From Dipteronia dyeriana (taxonomy: Eukaryota; Streptophyta; Magnoliopsida; Sapindales; Sapindaceae), in assembly GCA_032871835.1 (NCBI GenBank), contig CM065298.1, positions 79,016,154 to 79,080,153 on the forward strand: a stretch of DNA of 64,000 bases, given 5' to 3'. The notes beneath the pieces were generated by a model. That model was not told where the DNA came from, made no database searches, and saw only the letters and a list, made by a program, of their open reading frames with translations. The position numbers were made by a program, and so were the translations under genes. This document shows positions 48,262 to 59,492 of the stretch, one piece after another. The number at the start of each line of letters is the position of its first letter. The stretch's first letter is position 1.

Positions 48262-51200
48262 AAATTTCAAATTTTCAACAAGGAATTCTCTTGTCGACTT
48301 CTTAAGCAACCAGCAGTTTTTGTCTAAATCGAAGCTTCTCTCTACCTTGTCGAAAACCAGTCGTGATTCCGTTGATTCCATTGTCGATGGTGAAGAAGTT
48401 TCTAATCTCACCCTCAGAAAGAGAACGCAAAAGAACTTCAACAGTGATGACTCTCCACCTAATCCTTAAAAATGTCTGTCAAACAGAAATGTAGCTATTG
48501 AGACCAGGTTTTCAAACCGACCTAATAGCCCCTTAAATTTAGTCAACGATGATTCCGACGGGGAGAACAGGGATGACACTGTTGGGAAGGGAAAAGTAAC
48601 AGTTACTGGTCCTCCTCTAGAAAGGCTTCCTCCCTACGACTTGAAGGTCATGCCGAACTCCACTGATGATTCAAACTCGATTACCCATCTGAGGTCCAAG
48701 TATGGTATCTTTGACAGCGTTTCAATCTCAGTTCCCCACTGAAATTATGACGTCTTCAATCCCCCCAAAGGGGTGCTTCCAATTCATATAGCGGCTCTCA
48801 AGAATAGGGTCGGGCTTCCTCTTCATCCTACCTTCCGACGGGCTCTCAATGCCCTACAACTAGCTCCACTCCAGCTGACGCCAGGTTTCTGGAGTCATCT
48901 GACTGGCTTTCTCATGCTGTATAGGGAACAATGCGAGCTAAGCAAGGTTACAAGGGCGTCTGGAGCAGAGGAGTTGGCTTACCTCTTCCAGGTTGGAAGC
49001 TTGTCTGGTGCCCCTCGCAGTCAATTCTATACGAAAGCTAAAAACAAGCTCAAATTCATCATCCTTGGGGCGTTAAAGAAGGACCCCACCTGGATGGAGG
49101 AATGGATCTTGGCAGGGTATGACTAGAGAAGCTCGATCTTTATCGACAGGCATAAATTCACAGTTCCCATAGCCTTCAATGACAAACCATCATGGGGCTA
49201 AGATTCATTTCTCGCTGAGTCTGAAGCAATTTTGAAGGTCATCCTCTCTAGGAAGTACATGAACTTGAAGTTCCCAACTGTTGATCCCTTTGACACTCGC
49301 AGGGTGAATCGATACCTATAAATTTCTGCTGCTACTTCTCATAAGTAAAGCAGCATTAAGTCGTCTTTTTTCTTCTATTTCCTTAGCTAGCTTAGTTTTA
49401 ACACACATATTTTTTTTAACAGCTTTTGTTATTGCTCCAGCTTCCCGCAAAGCCCATCAAGCTAGCACTCTCCCCCTCCCCCAGCCAGGTCAGGTCGAGG
49501 AACCCCTTTGCCTTCCTCAGAGAAAAGAGGCAAACTATTCTAGCTAGGCCCTCTTCTGCTCTTGTTCAGTCTTCTTCCTAGATGAGGTCCATGATGGCTC
49601 TTCTCGCATTGTGGGCTACAAAGGTGCGGATCAAGAGGAGCTTTACCGCTGAAGCAATCACTACTGCACCTTCTCTAGTTTCCTCTGCTACTACTGTTGT
49701 TGCTGCTGCTAGCATCCCCGCGGTTAACTTGCCAGATTTTTCTACCTCTCCATCTACACTCATAAACTCTTGAGCTTCAAAGGACCCCGAGGTTGGTGTT
49801 GAGAGGGTTCCCCTCGCTCGCCCTTAGAATAGTGGAGCTCTACCATGCTTGATGAGGTCTTGGGGAAATTTGTCATTTCTTTCCCCTGTGTCAATTTTTC
49901 CATGATGGCTTCAATGCCCGTAGATATCCTGATCACCAAGGGATCTACTCTTTTGGCCGAGGTAACCCTCATCTTTCATCTGTCTTTGTGACGGTTTGTT
50001 CAGTCACCTTCTAACTTGAACGATTTTTTAGGCCTTCAAATTCAATAAGGCCATAGTGTTAGGATTATGCTCGATAGCAAGAGTGTAATATTATAATTAA
50101 CAATCTTTTCATATGAATAAAGTGATTTCTAGTTTAACAAATCTTATAGCATTTATAGTTTAACTATTATAATTGTCAAAAGTAAATAATCATAAGGTCA
50201 AAAGACTATGAGAAAAGAAGAATTGTTCATACATCTAGATATGTATGAGGTAGACACAATTCTTTAATTAGTCTTGAATAATATTCACAACTTAAGTTAG
50301 AAGGTTGGGCATCTTTATCTTGTCAAAGTTGTAGATTCTTTTGCTAGCATTTGAGTGGGATCAAATGTGTTATGATGAGTCTAAAATCATCAAAGTGTGG
50401 TGCCTTTGGGCAAAAAAATCTAGTGCACTGGGTGCATTGAATAGGATCAAAATGAAATACTTTATCTAGAACCGTCAATGGATAAAAATTTTCATTTGAA
50501 GACAATCGGAGAGTCTATCTCAATCCTAAGATAAATGATGGATTTATGGTTGCAAGTGTTATCATTTGAGCTATCAATGAGTACGATTATATAGCATAGT
50601 CTATCCTCGATAGTTTGGTGGTATTCATTTGTTAATCGATAGAGGACTTTATTTCTAGATATGGACATCCTGGCTCCATTTATTAAATGAGAGTAGAATA
50701 CCATCATATGGATGTTTCGAGGTATTGGATATTAAATCTTAACGTTAAGTTTTCAATAGTGTCTATTGAAACATGGCTTCTGGACAAGTCAAAATATCCA
50801 AGTTCAAACTGTGGTCATATGAGTAAATATGGTAACTTGGAGAGCTATAGACAATCTATGAGCTCTTGGCGATTACTGGTATTCTTCACGAGGATACACT
50901 TTATCCAATAAGGTTGTCTAGGGTACGAATGAGTAACATCAACTTATTCTATCTTTATTTAAGAGTTCAATTTTAGTTCTTTAGTGGAATGAACTAAAAT
51001 TAAATAGATCGGACCCAAGTGAATCATTTGTTCATTATGATTGGGCTGTGTCTATTGGAGCTTAAATTTAGATAGCCCGCCAAGATCCTCAATACACACG
51101 AACTTGCATGGATCACTTGATATGTTCTACCGGACCAATTTAGGGGTCCATCTAGAATTGTATTAAGGCATGTGAACTTGTTTCTTTTTGTAAGAATAGG

Positions 51201-53033
51201 TCTAGTTCAAATGTGAACTTTTTATTAAGGTCCAATGGATTTAATAAAATAAGAAAAAATAATATATGACCTTTATATTAAGGTATGGGCAGCAAAGGCT
51301 ATTAATATTAGCTTTAATATATTATTTTTTATTTTATTATTTAATTAAATGGAAATTAATTAATTTGTTGATTAATTAATTATTTAATTAAATGTCAAAA
51401 TCTTTTCCAAGTAGGAGATGGTCTCCTAAAACTATACTATTGTTGGTAGTATAGTTAATGTTAAAGACTATATTTGATAAGTAGATAAATAAAAGGAGTT
51501 ATTTATCTAATCAAATTAGGAAGTCTTTAATATGGTTACAAATACAATATTGAGTTGGATTAGGAGTCTTGGTGTAGGAAAGAATTCTTTTTGGAAAAGG
51601 ATTCTTGGTCACCAATTAAAACAACTTAGTGGTAGAATTCTTATTTGAAAAGGATTCATAACCGCCAATTTAATCTACCTAAGGATAGGATTCTTGTCCA
51701 TCAAGTAATCCTTCTTAGGAAAGATTGAAATCTCCTAATCTATAACAAAGACATGAAATTCGGTTATCACATATGCAATATGGGATAGGATAGATTTCTT
51801 TTAGATAAGGATTCTAACTACCAAATAAATCCACCTAAGGAAAGGATTTTTGCCAACCAAGTGAATCCTTCTTAGGAAAGGATTTATGATCCTATATATA
51901 TGTGTAAGAGAATTTCGGTCTTGACTAAGAGATTTGGAGGTGAATTTTCGACAAAGCTTATTTTCTAAGAGATAAATTCGGCCATAATAGGAATTTTGAG
52001 GGAGAAAATTTTGATTTTACTCTAGACAAAATTCGATTATCTCTAAGCATTGTGGGAATTCGGCCAAGTAGAGAAAAATTGGGAACGTTTTTGTATTCGA
52101 TAGTATACTAATATCATTTACATCAAAAGGATTTTGTGTACAACATCAAATCAAGGTTCACGCGAGTTTCAATCAAATTGATTGATAATTCACAAGTGAC
52201 CGGACGTTCTTGGATTTTTCTCTTGGAGGATATTTGTAACTAACAAAGAAAAGATTTTTGTTTTGTCTCCATCCTCAGGAATACAATTTAAAGAGGGAGC
52301 CCACACTCCTAGGTGATTCATGTTTGTGATTGGATTGGAAGATCTTCCGGAATCAATTCGGCGCTTGTTCAATCGTCACGCGAAATAGGTACGATACTTT
52401 TATATACATCAATTAATCTAGGGTTAATGTTCTCGTTGCATAAAAGAAAATTTTTTATTTATACGCAAACCCTAAATTTCTAATTTTCTCACGCTTCCGT
52501 TGCATTTTTTAACCGTTCTTTTCCTTACACATAGGCCACCAGGTAGCCTCTCTCCGTGATCGGATAGCTAAAGCTGAAGCCGAAGTTGAGCTGGCCAAGA
52601 GGTTGTTGGCGCGGGCTTAAGATCTAGTGTAAGAGATGACCTCCAGCTAGAGGGGGTTGGAGGCAGAGCTAGTCGAGCTTCACTATGACTGTGAAAGGTT
52701 GAAGCGATCCCTTGATCAAGAAACCCTCCGATCTGAACATCGAGCAAAATTGCGGGATTCCTAAAAAGCTAAATCTAAGATGCTAGACATCGAGAACCAG
52801 GCCCTGCATGCTCATGTGGCCAAGCTGCAAGTGGAGGTGGATGCCTCATTCAGTGATGGATATTTTTATGCCTCCTTTCAGGTCACTGAAGCCCTCCCTC
52901 TTCCCTTCGACCTATCCACTATCACCGGTTGGGATAGAAAGGCGATAATGACCAAGGTTACAGAGATGTTTGGCCCTGATGGTGATGGAGCGGAGCGTTT
53001 GGCTTGGCCGGAGCTGGGAAACAGCCAACCTTG
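48262..53033 (+). pseudogene. Antisense ORF of Tat B, two exons, split by a solo LTR
   Basis: Exon 1 (about 48,262-49,344) carries an acidic N-terminus (NDDSDGENRDDTVGKGK), then LERLPPYDLKVMPN, LRSKYGIFDSVSISVP, VGLPLHPTFRRALNALQL, LTPGFWSHLTGFLMLYRE and EELAYLFQVGSL, resembling the plant 'putative gypsy type transposon' (Transposase_28) family. A 78-bp intron (49,345-49,422; GTAAAG, T-rich, CAG) leads to exon 2 (49,423-50,056 and 52,535-53,033) with KFNKAI joining GHQVASLRDR across the inserted LTR, a coiled coil (NQALHAHVAKLQVEVDASF) and ASFQVTEALPLPFDL. Stops at about 48,467, 48,740, 49,125 and 52,618. No start ATG is seen in the expected frame. Role unknown. Confidence 0.75.
50057..52529 (+). 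mobile_element. Solo LTR in the antisense ORF of Tat B
   Basis: Starts TGTTAGGATTATGC, ends TTTTCCTTACA, with an exact CATAG duplication (50,052-50,056 and 52,530-52,534). No primer site, polypurine tract or second LTR copy inside, so it is a single LTR left by recombination. TATATATA at 51,893 points to + orientation. Repeated GGAAAGGATTCTT-like blocks lie at 51,570-51,890. Long copia-type LTR is likely; the family is not determined. Confidence 0.82.
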
Positions 53034-53260
53034 GCATATTATAATATATAACATATAATATATATATATATATATTATAATATATATATATAATATTTTA
53101 TATAATATATATTTATAATATATATATATATTATATGTTATATGTTATATATATTATATGTTATATTTTATAATAATATATATAATATTCTATATACTTT
53201 CATATTTTATTATTATTATTTATAATATATCATGTTATTATAAATATTTTGTAATTATGA
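53034..53260. repeat. AT-rich microsatellite, right part
   Basis: TA repeats directly joined to the broken end of Tat B; continues the MITE core. Confidence 0.8.
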
Positions 53261-53833
53261 GTATTTTGGTAAAAATACAGTTAATTCCATTTCATTCAGT
53301 TGTTAACAAAACAAAATAGTACTGATTCAGATATTGATTCTAAAGTCCTAACTAAACAAAGAAATCAACTTTCCTTTCCATTCCAATTCTCATTCCCATT
53401 ACCATTTCAATTACCATTCCATCATGGTAACCAAACGCCACCTAAATTCTTTCATTCTCTGTCTCTCTCTACTATATCTGTCTTTCTACTCTCTACACAC
53501 CTTATAATATTTACCTTTATAATTTGTAACTTAAACTAAAATAAAGTATAAATTTTAAACTTAAAATACATAAGTTAAATTAAAATAAAAAATTGGTTAA
53601 AGTAATAAATAAATTTTAAACTTAAAAACAAATAAAGAAAATAAAATAAAATAATAGGTCAGCATATCAAGGCCCACCGACTAGGGCCCGCCGGCATGGC
53701 ACATTAGGGTTGTGCCCCTACTCTTAACAAGCTCAAGTCTTGGCATGACACGTTAAAGGGACGTGCCAAAAGCGGCTCAACACACCTCGTGCCAGGGCAG
53801 GGCGTGTCATGCTAGCCTGTTCTACCACCACTA

Positions 53834-53841
53834 ACAACAAT
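53834..53841. repeat. Right hAT target-site duplication
   Basis: ACAACAAT, the exact partner of 45,836-45,843. Confidence 0.9.
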
Positions 53842-54159
53842 ATGTTTCGTATGTCACCATAAAAAGTTGTGTTTCCATTGGGCATGCTTTTTTTCATCAT
53901 TTAATACAAAGAGGGTGGTGCATATCATCTCTTAGTATTAGTTGGTTGTGTACAGTTCGAGTCTCATCATACATATTTTAGAATCAAGTGTGAGGATTTT
54001 TCTCCTGATTTGTAGGAGTAAATATCCAGACCGCACATGCATTATTTGATTTTGATAGGTCTCTACAGTTAATAGCCGTAATACTTCAGAAAAAAAATAC
54101 AAAGTGGATTATATATTAAAAAATAAAAATTGACTAGGTAAAGATAACCCGGTTGGGAT
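53842..54159. other. Unique flank with a weak SINE-like stretch
   Basis: Presumed original sequence upstream of SMT1. At 53,910-54,030, GTGGTGCATATC and, 40 bases on, AGTTCGAGTCTC resemble tRNA-type A and B boxes, so a worn SINE is possible. No poly-A tail or duplication was confirmed. Confidence 0.3.
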
Positions 54160-54761
54160 TGTTGAGATGGTCTGTTTGAAGCCTCTAGTCGGGTCTGACA
54201 TATATTCAGTTGAGCGACACGTGGATAACGTTGAATTTAATGCAATTACAACTCGAATACGCAGAGGACGAGTTTTACTCAAACAAGATGTCTCGAAGCA
54301 TATTTTGATAAGGAAATAAACTCCCTTATAGATATCAAAGTACAATTAGGAAAGTGATCTAATGTGTTCAAAACATAATCAATACGGAATAGGAAAGAAG
54401 AATAAAATGACTGATAAGTAAGAATTTCCTTAAACTTTGACATCTTTCCTTACTTTTATACTAAGAATTAGGGTTTTGTGCATGTATTACTAGATTCTAA
54501 TAACACCCATGAAATAGTGAACGCAAAAATAATACCAAATAAGATAGCAAGTGAGATTGAGTGTGTAACAAATCTTTGATAGTGAAATTCCTTTCTCGCC
54601 GCCTCCGGCAACCGTGGTATTTTACCTATTTAGGTTTTCCACATAAAACACTATGTCTTGCATGCTTGGTTTACTTTCTCATATTATAACTCAATTCTTG
54701 ATTCATATTAACTTGTTAGACGTGTGATTACTTTTGTCTAATCTAAAAATCACCGTCAACA
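54160..54761 (+). repeat. Putative 5' LTR of Tat E
   Basis: TGTTGA at the left and TCAACA at the right form a short inverted repeat. The right end is fixed by the primer site (54,763 on, TTGGCGCTAAAAATAGAG). The left end is a guess from that inverted repeat; the partner LTR is not in the window. Confidence 0.55.
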
Positions 54762-54825
54762 ATTGGCGCTAAAAATAGAGGGGTTTTGAACATTAACTCT
54801 TATTGAAAACTCGTGAAACAGTAAT

Positions 54826-56720
54826 ATGAAAGACAACAGAGGTGAAAGTCGATCACCACGTGACCTTGGCACAAGTCATGATGTCAACAACCCTGGTTTA
54901 GCAAGCACCAACGTTTCTAGAAGGGATTTACCCTCTAGGACCCCAAATTCTGCCATACAAGATATGATAACATCTATAAATGCCATTCCCAGTATTTCCC
55001 CAAATATGTTCCGGTAAGTCTAAGAGTTCTTGGGAGAGTCATTGAAGACGCCGCTAGACAGGAAATCAACATAACATCTACAACCAGCTTGACCTCACCA
55101 TATCAATTGTCTACGCCAGTAGTAGCCTAGGACCTCATGGTACATTATGAGATATTAGAAATGACCTCAGGCACACCAAAAAAATCTGGTAGGGATAAGG
55201 CAGATCATAGTGAAAGGAGGGAACACTCCCAAAAGAGAGATGGCCACCAAGATGACCAGAATCATAGGGAGCATAAAGACTGAGAAAATTAAGAACCGAG
55301 AGAACATAGGGAGTCCAGTTTTTGAGGGGGCGTAAGAAAATACCACGAATGTGAGACAAGGTACGATCGGGAAGACATATAAGGTTGATTTAGGTAAAGA
55401 TCCCCATCCGTTTCAACTGAAGAGGAAGCTCCATCCAAAAGACACAAGGAAACAACCCCTGCAGTTAAGTACAACCTCTATGACGCCTAGGTCACAAGAT
55501 AAGTTACTAGAGACCTCTATGGCCTCACCATCTGCCAGAGGATCGATGAGCATGGAGAGCTAGAAGGAGAGCGAGAAGTCTTGTTAAGGAGGATAGAAGT
55601 TCTAGAGCAAAGGTAGGGTTAGGGGAACCTGTTGATTGGTAACTCCAGTGGTCCATTCACCAATTCTATAAGGCAAGGCCAATTTTCAAAAAAGTTTAGA
55701 ATGCAGCATGTAGAACAATTCAAGGCCAAAATGAACCCCCAAAAGCATGTCAAAAGATACCAAAGTGTGATGGCACAATATGACTATAATGATGCACTCA
55801 TATGTAGGATGTTCCCTCAAACATTATGGAACAAGGAGCCCAGGTGGTTTGGCTACCTTACTAGAGGATCAATCAGAAACTTTAAGGAATTAATACAAGC
55901 CTTCACTAGACAGTTCATAGGGAATATCAACGTTTAAAATCAATATACGTCCTGTCAACTTTGAGGCAAAGAAAGGATGAGAAGTTGAAAGACTACCTGA
56001 CTAGATTCTCACAGGAAGTATCAGAGGTCCAGGATCCCAATGATGATGCGGTGATGTCCGTATTCATCAATAGTTTGCAGCACATCTATTTGTCACTCAA
56101 TTTGAGACGAAAAGAGCAACCACTTATGTAAACTAGGTAGACGACGTGGGTGGATATGCAATGGTAGAAGAATAGCAGATAGCCCACGGGAGGGAGCTCA
56201 TACAGGGTGGTTGATCAGAAAGTAGCCAAAAACTCAAAGATAGCAGTTCAAAAGGTAGCAGTAAATTGGACAAGAATAATAATTTTCAAAAAAGAAAAGG
56301 AGGGCAATATATCCTTTAAGAGGCAGTACACCAACTACACCTCATGGCCCGAAAACAGGAAAAGGTCATGACCATGATAGAGCACAAGAATCTATACAAA
56401 AGACCCCCAAAGTTGTTCAACTTTGCAAGAAGGGATACCTTTAAGTACTACTGGTTTCACCAGAAAAACAACCACGAGACCTCCAAGTGCTACCACCTGA
56501 GAGATTACGTTAAGAAATTGATTAGAGAAAGGCACCTGAAAGATGCGGTCTTGAAAGATAGTGATGACCAACAGAAAAACCCTCCAAAGGATGAGCAAGA
56601 CAGAAAAGGCAATTCAAGAGGAATCTCGAATGTTGGGGCTATCAACACCATTTTCGAGAGGGCATACACAAGAAATAGTAGCCGAGAGAGAATGATTGAA
56701 GTCCGTGAGGTGATAGATGG
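54826..56720 (+). pseudogene. Tat E gag
   Basis: ATG at 54,826 starts MKDNRGESRSPRDLG, a polar N-terminus. The core follows at 55,700-56,090: EQFKAKMNPQKHVKRYQS, ICRMFPQTLWNKEPRWF, FKELIQAFTRQFIG and, in another frame, LRQRKDEKLKDYLTRFSQE. A zinc-like segment FKYYWFHQKNNHETSKCY lies near 56,440, its first Cys replaced by Tyr. Several frameshifts and stops. Confidence 0.82.
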
Positions 56721-56799
56721 CTAGAGAAACTTGAAAGTAAACTCAGCTTGTCCTGACAAGAAAAATTCAGGCAAGGCAGGGTCCCGATCATATTTTCTA

Positions 56800-57140
56800 A
56801 AGTTGATGCACATAAGTTTGAAGTCAAATCGAATGATGCAATCATAGAGTCGGTCTACATTGGTCACAAAGAAGTAAGAAGAGTGTTGATCGATAATGGG
56901 ACCTTAACGGACATCTTGAGCACCAGAGTATTCGATCATTTGTGGCCATAAAGAAAAGATCTACAGCTGCTGATGGTCCCACTCAAGGGTTTCAGAGGAG
57001 CAGAAGTGAGATCATTCAGGACAGTTAAACTGCCCATGGAGATCGGGAGTTACAGAAGATAGTGCTTCTCAATTTTATGGTCGTAGACGTTGAGAACTAG
57101 CCCTACAACGTCTTATTGGGAAGACAAATCTTAAACAAGT
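56800..57140 (+). pseudogene. Tat E protease
   Basis: VRRVLIDNGTLTDILSTRVF near 56,880 aligns with the VLIDGGSSADIL-type site of Tat proteases, with Asn after the Asp. Stops follow within 60 residues. 57,141-57,650 is continuous pol spacer with frameshifts. Confidence 0.75.
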
Positions 57141-57650
57141 CAAAGGTTGTCACTGCAACATACGCCTTGACCGTAAAATTTTCAATTGAGGCAGGGGTTG
57201 GTATCATGAAAAGTTTCCAAGAATGGGCAAGGAAAGCAAACCTAGTAATATATAGGGAAAAAGCATAGTCAGATGTGATGCAGATCGACCTCTTAAAGTA
57301 GGAAAATTGTCCAATGATAGATAAGGAGGAAGCCAGAGCGAAGACGCCGATTTGGTTTGACTTGGATCCGAGTGAGGCAACTCTAGATGATAGGAAAAAC
57401 CAAGAGAAATAACCAACTAATGAGATAGCAATCGATGAAGTAACCCCATGCAGACAGTAAAATTGGGGGCTCGATTGACGGAACAAGTCCAAAATGAGTT
57501 GGTTAACCTATTGAGAGAGTATATAAAGACTTGTTCGCATGGAATCATGAAGACATGCAAGGGATTGAAGCCAAAGTAATCTCTCATAACTTGGTAGTCG
57601 GCCCCAATCGAAAACCAGTTATCTAGAAGAGATTATGGTCTAACCCTGAG

Positions 57651-58405
57651 AGAAGTCAAGTAGTTAAAGAAGATGACGAGAAGCTACTGACAGTAGGGTC
57701 AATATGGGAAGTACAGTACCCCGAGTGGGTTGCCAATATAGTACTCGTATACAAGAAGAATGGATAATGGAGGATGTGTGTGGATTTCATTGACCTTAAT
57801 ACAGCATGCCAGAAAGAAAGCTTCCTCTTACCTCAAATTGACCAGCTAGTCGACGCAACTACGGGGCATGAATTGCTGAGTTTCATGGATGCCTACTCTG
57901 GTTATAATCAAATCAGAAAGTTTGAACCAGATGAGGAAAATACTTCCTTCACAATCGACTAATGGCTCTACTCTTACAAAGTAATGCCTTTTGGTCTCAA
58001 GAATGTCGGGACAACTTACCAAAGGTTTGTAAACAATATGTTCACCTGAAAAATCAGTAGTAATGTGGAAGTTTACGTGGATGACATGTTGACAAAATGT
58101 ATCACAGTTAGAAGGCATGCAGCAGATCTTAATGAGACATTCGAGGTGTTGAGATAGTTTGGAATGAAGCTCAACCCAAAAAAGTGTTTTTTCAGGGTAC
58201 CATTGGGAAAGTTCCTCAATTTCTAGGTTTATCAAAGGGGGATCGAGGTAAACCTGAGAAGATAAAGACACTGGAGAAGATGAGGTCCCTAGTTACCATA
58301 AAAGAAATTCAGAGACTAACAGGCTGCTTGGCTTCATTAAACCGGTTCATCAGTAAGTCAGTAGACAAATGTTTACCTTTTTTCAGGGCTATTAAAAATG
58401 GCAAA
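57651..58405 (+). pseudogene. Tat E reverse transcriptase
   Basis: WEVQYPEWVANIVLVYKK, RMCVDFIDLNTACQKESF, ELLSFMDAYSGYNQI, VMPFGLKN and the catalytic EVYVDDMLTKC near 58,070. The Tat signature (DLN.AC, IDQLVDA) is plain. Stops at 57,766, 57,961, 58,048 and others; frameshift near 58,225. Confidence 0.9.
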
Positions 58406-59492
58406 TGAGTGGAATGGAATAAGAAATGTGAGCAAGCCTTTCAGAAGATCAAAGAGTATTTAGGCAAGGCCCCAATCCTATCTAAGCCGTTTGATGGAAA
58501 AGTGCTATACTTATATCTATCAGTCACAGTGGTGGCAGGATCAGTAATGGTCAGGCTAGACGAATGAATAAAAAAACCAATGCACTATACTAGTAAAGCC
58601 TTGTTACTAATAGAAACATGGTATTCAACAGTTGAGCAAATGGAGTTAGCACTGGTGACAACCGTAAGGAAACTAAGACCCTACTTCTAGGCACACAAGA
58701 TTGAAGTGTACACAGACTGCCCACTCAAGCAAATCTTGTCCAAATCGGAGATATCCGGAAGGTTGACAAAATGGGTGGCTGAATTAAGTGAGTTCGACAT
58801 CACTTACCTACCAAGGGCCGCGATAAAGGGTCAGGCAGTGGCAGATTTAATCACCAAGTTGTCTAAGCCAAACAACGAGGTGATCAGAATGCTCGAAGAT
58901 AAATAAGGGAAAGTTTTTCACTGGAAGTTACATGTCGATAGATCGTCAAACATATATGGCAGCGGGGCAGACATAGTGGTATCTACCTCAGAAGGTGATC
59001 AGGTAGAATGTGCCTTGTGGCTTGACTTCAAAGCTACTAACAACATGGCCGAATATGCAACATTGTTCTTAGGACTTAAGGTTTGCACAGTGCTTGGAGT
59101 AGATGAATTGGAGACATTCAGTGATTCATAGGTTATGGTCAACCAAATCTTGGATGAGTACCGGACAAATGATAACAACATGACAGCTTATCTGGTGATA
59201 GATAAGGCCTTACTCAGGAGGTTAAAAACCTATAGGTTCACTTAAATCTCAAGAGAACTGAGAAATCTGATGTCCTCTCATGGCTGGCATCAGCAACCAG
59301 AAGTATATAGTCTAAGACAATCCTGGTGGCTCATCTCAAGAAACCCAACATCAAGGAAAATATAGTGTCAGTGGTTGAAGTAGTCGAGGAAGAACAGACT
59401 ACCTGGATGACCCCAATAAATAAATACCTAGAGGATGGAGAGCTCCCTGAAGATGTAATTGAAACAAAACGTGTCAGACATATGGTTGCTAT
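58406..59492 (+). pseudogene. Tat E RNase H and archaeal-type RNase H
   Basis: First domain: MHYTSKALLLIETWYSTVEQ, AHKIEVYTDCPLKQIL, WVAELSEFDITYLPRAAIKG. Second: WKLHVDRSSNIYGSGADIVV, FKATNNMAEYATLFLGLKV, ETFSDS-stop-VMVNQIL. The sequence is cut at 59,492 by copia F before any integrase. Confidence 0.85.

Larger units (their letters stand above)
46773..53033 (-). mobile_element. Tat element B, 3' fragment
   Basis: Keeps the 3' LTR (46,773-47,970), polypurine tract and the antisense ORF (on the + strand). Its 5' LTR, gag and pol are missing: sequence ends at about 53,033 in the C-terminal part of the antisense ORF, directly against the AT repeat. The fragment therefore never reaches the integrase. 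Confidence 0.82.
46196..53442. mobile_element. Tourist-like (PIF/Harbinger) MITE, split by Tat B
   Basis: Ends GGTCATCTTTGGTTAGATGG and CCATCATGGTAACCAAACGCCACC form an imperfect inverted repeat, flanked by TAA (46,193-46,195 and 53,443-53,445). A TAA duplication is typical of PIF/Harbinger. The core is a long AT repeat (46,385-46,772 and 53,034-53,260) which took up Tat B. Confidence 0.75.
45844..53833. mobile_element. hAT-type non-autonomous element, expanded by nested insertions
   Basis: The ends are TAGTGTTGGTA and TACCACCACTA, an inverted repeat with one mismatch, and an exact 8-bp duplication flanks them. The subterminal parts are GC-rich with GGCC/GGGCC motifs (45,860-46,030, 53,660-53,815). 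Without the inner MITE it would be about 740 bp. No transposase is seen. It sits some 230 bases upstream of the SMT1 start. Confidence 0.85.
54160..59492 (+). mobile_element. Tat element E, 5' part
   Basis: A putative LTR, primer site, gag, protease, RT, RNase H and archaeal-type RNase H in Tat order. The integrase and 3' end should lie beyond copia F, which cuts it at 59,492. It differs clearly in sequence from A-D, so it is another Tat family. Many stops. Confidence 0.85.

Noticed and set aside
48061..48441. 126-codon minus-strand frame starting MKFFCVLFL
   Set aside because: It lies opposite the conserved antisense ORF of Tat B, whose + strand frame matches copy A; this frame has no recognisable domain.
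50057..52529. A complete small LTR element (TRIM)
   Set aside because: The starting sequence does not recur at the end, and no primer site or polypurine tract is seen; a solo LTR fits better.
53930..53990. A tRNA gene suggested by GTTCGAGTCTC
   Set aside because: No cloverleaf can be formed around it; at most a SINE remnant.
57103..57492. 129-codon minus-strand frame with hydrophobic stretches
   Set aside because: Opposite the pol of Tat E; no domain, and the + strand pol explains the sequence.
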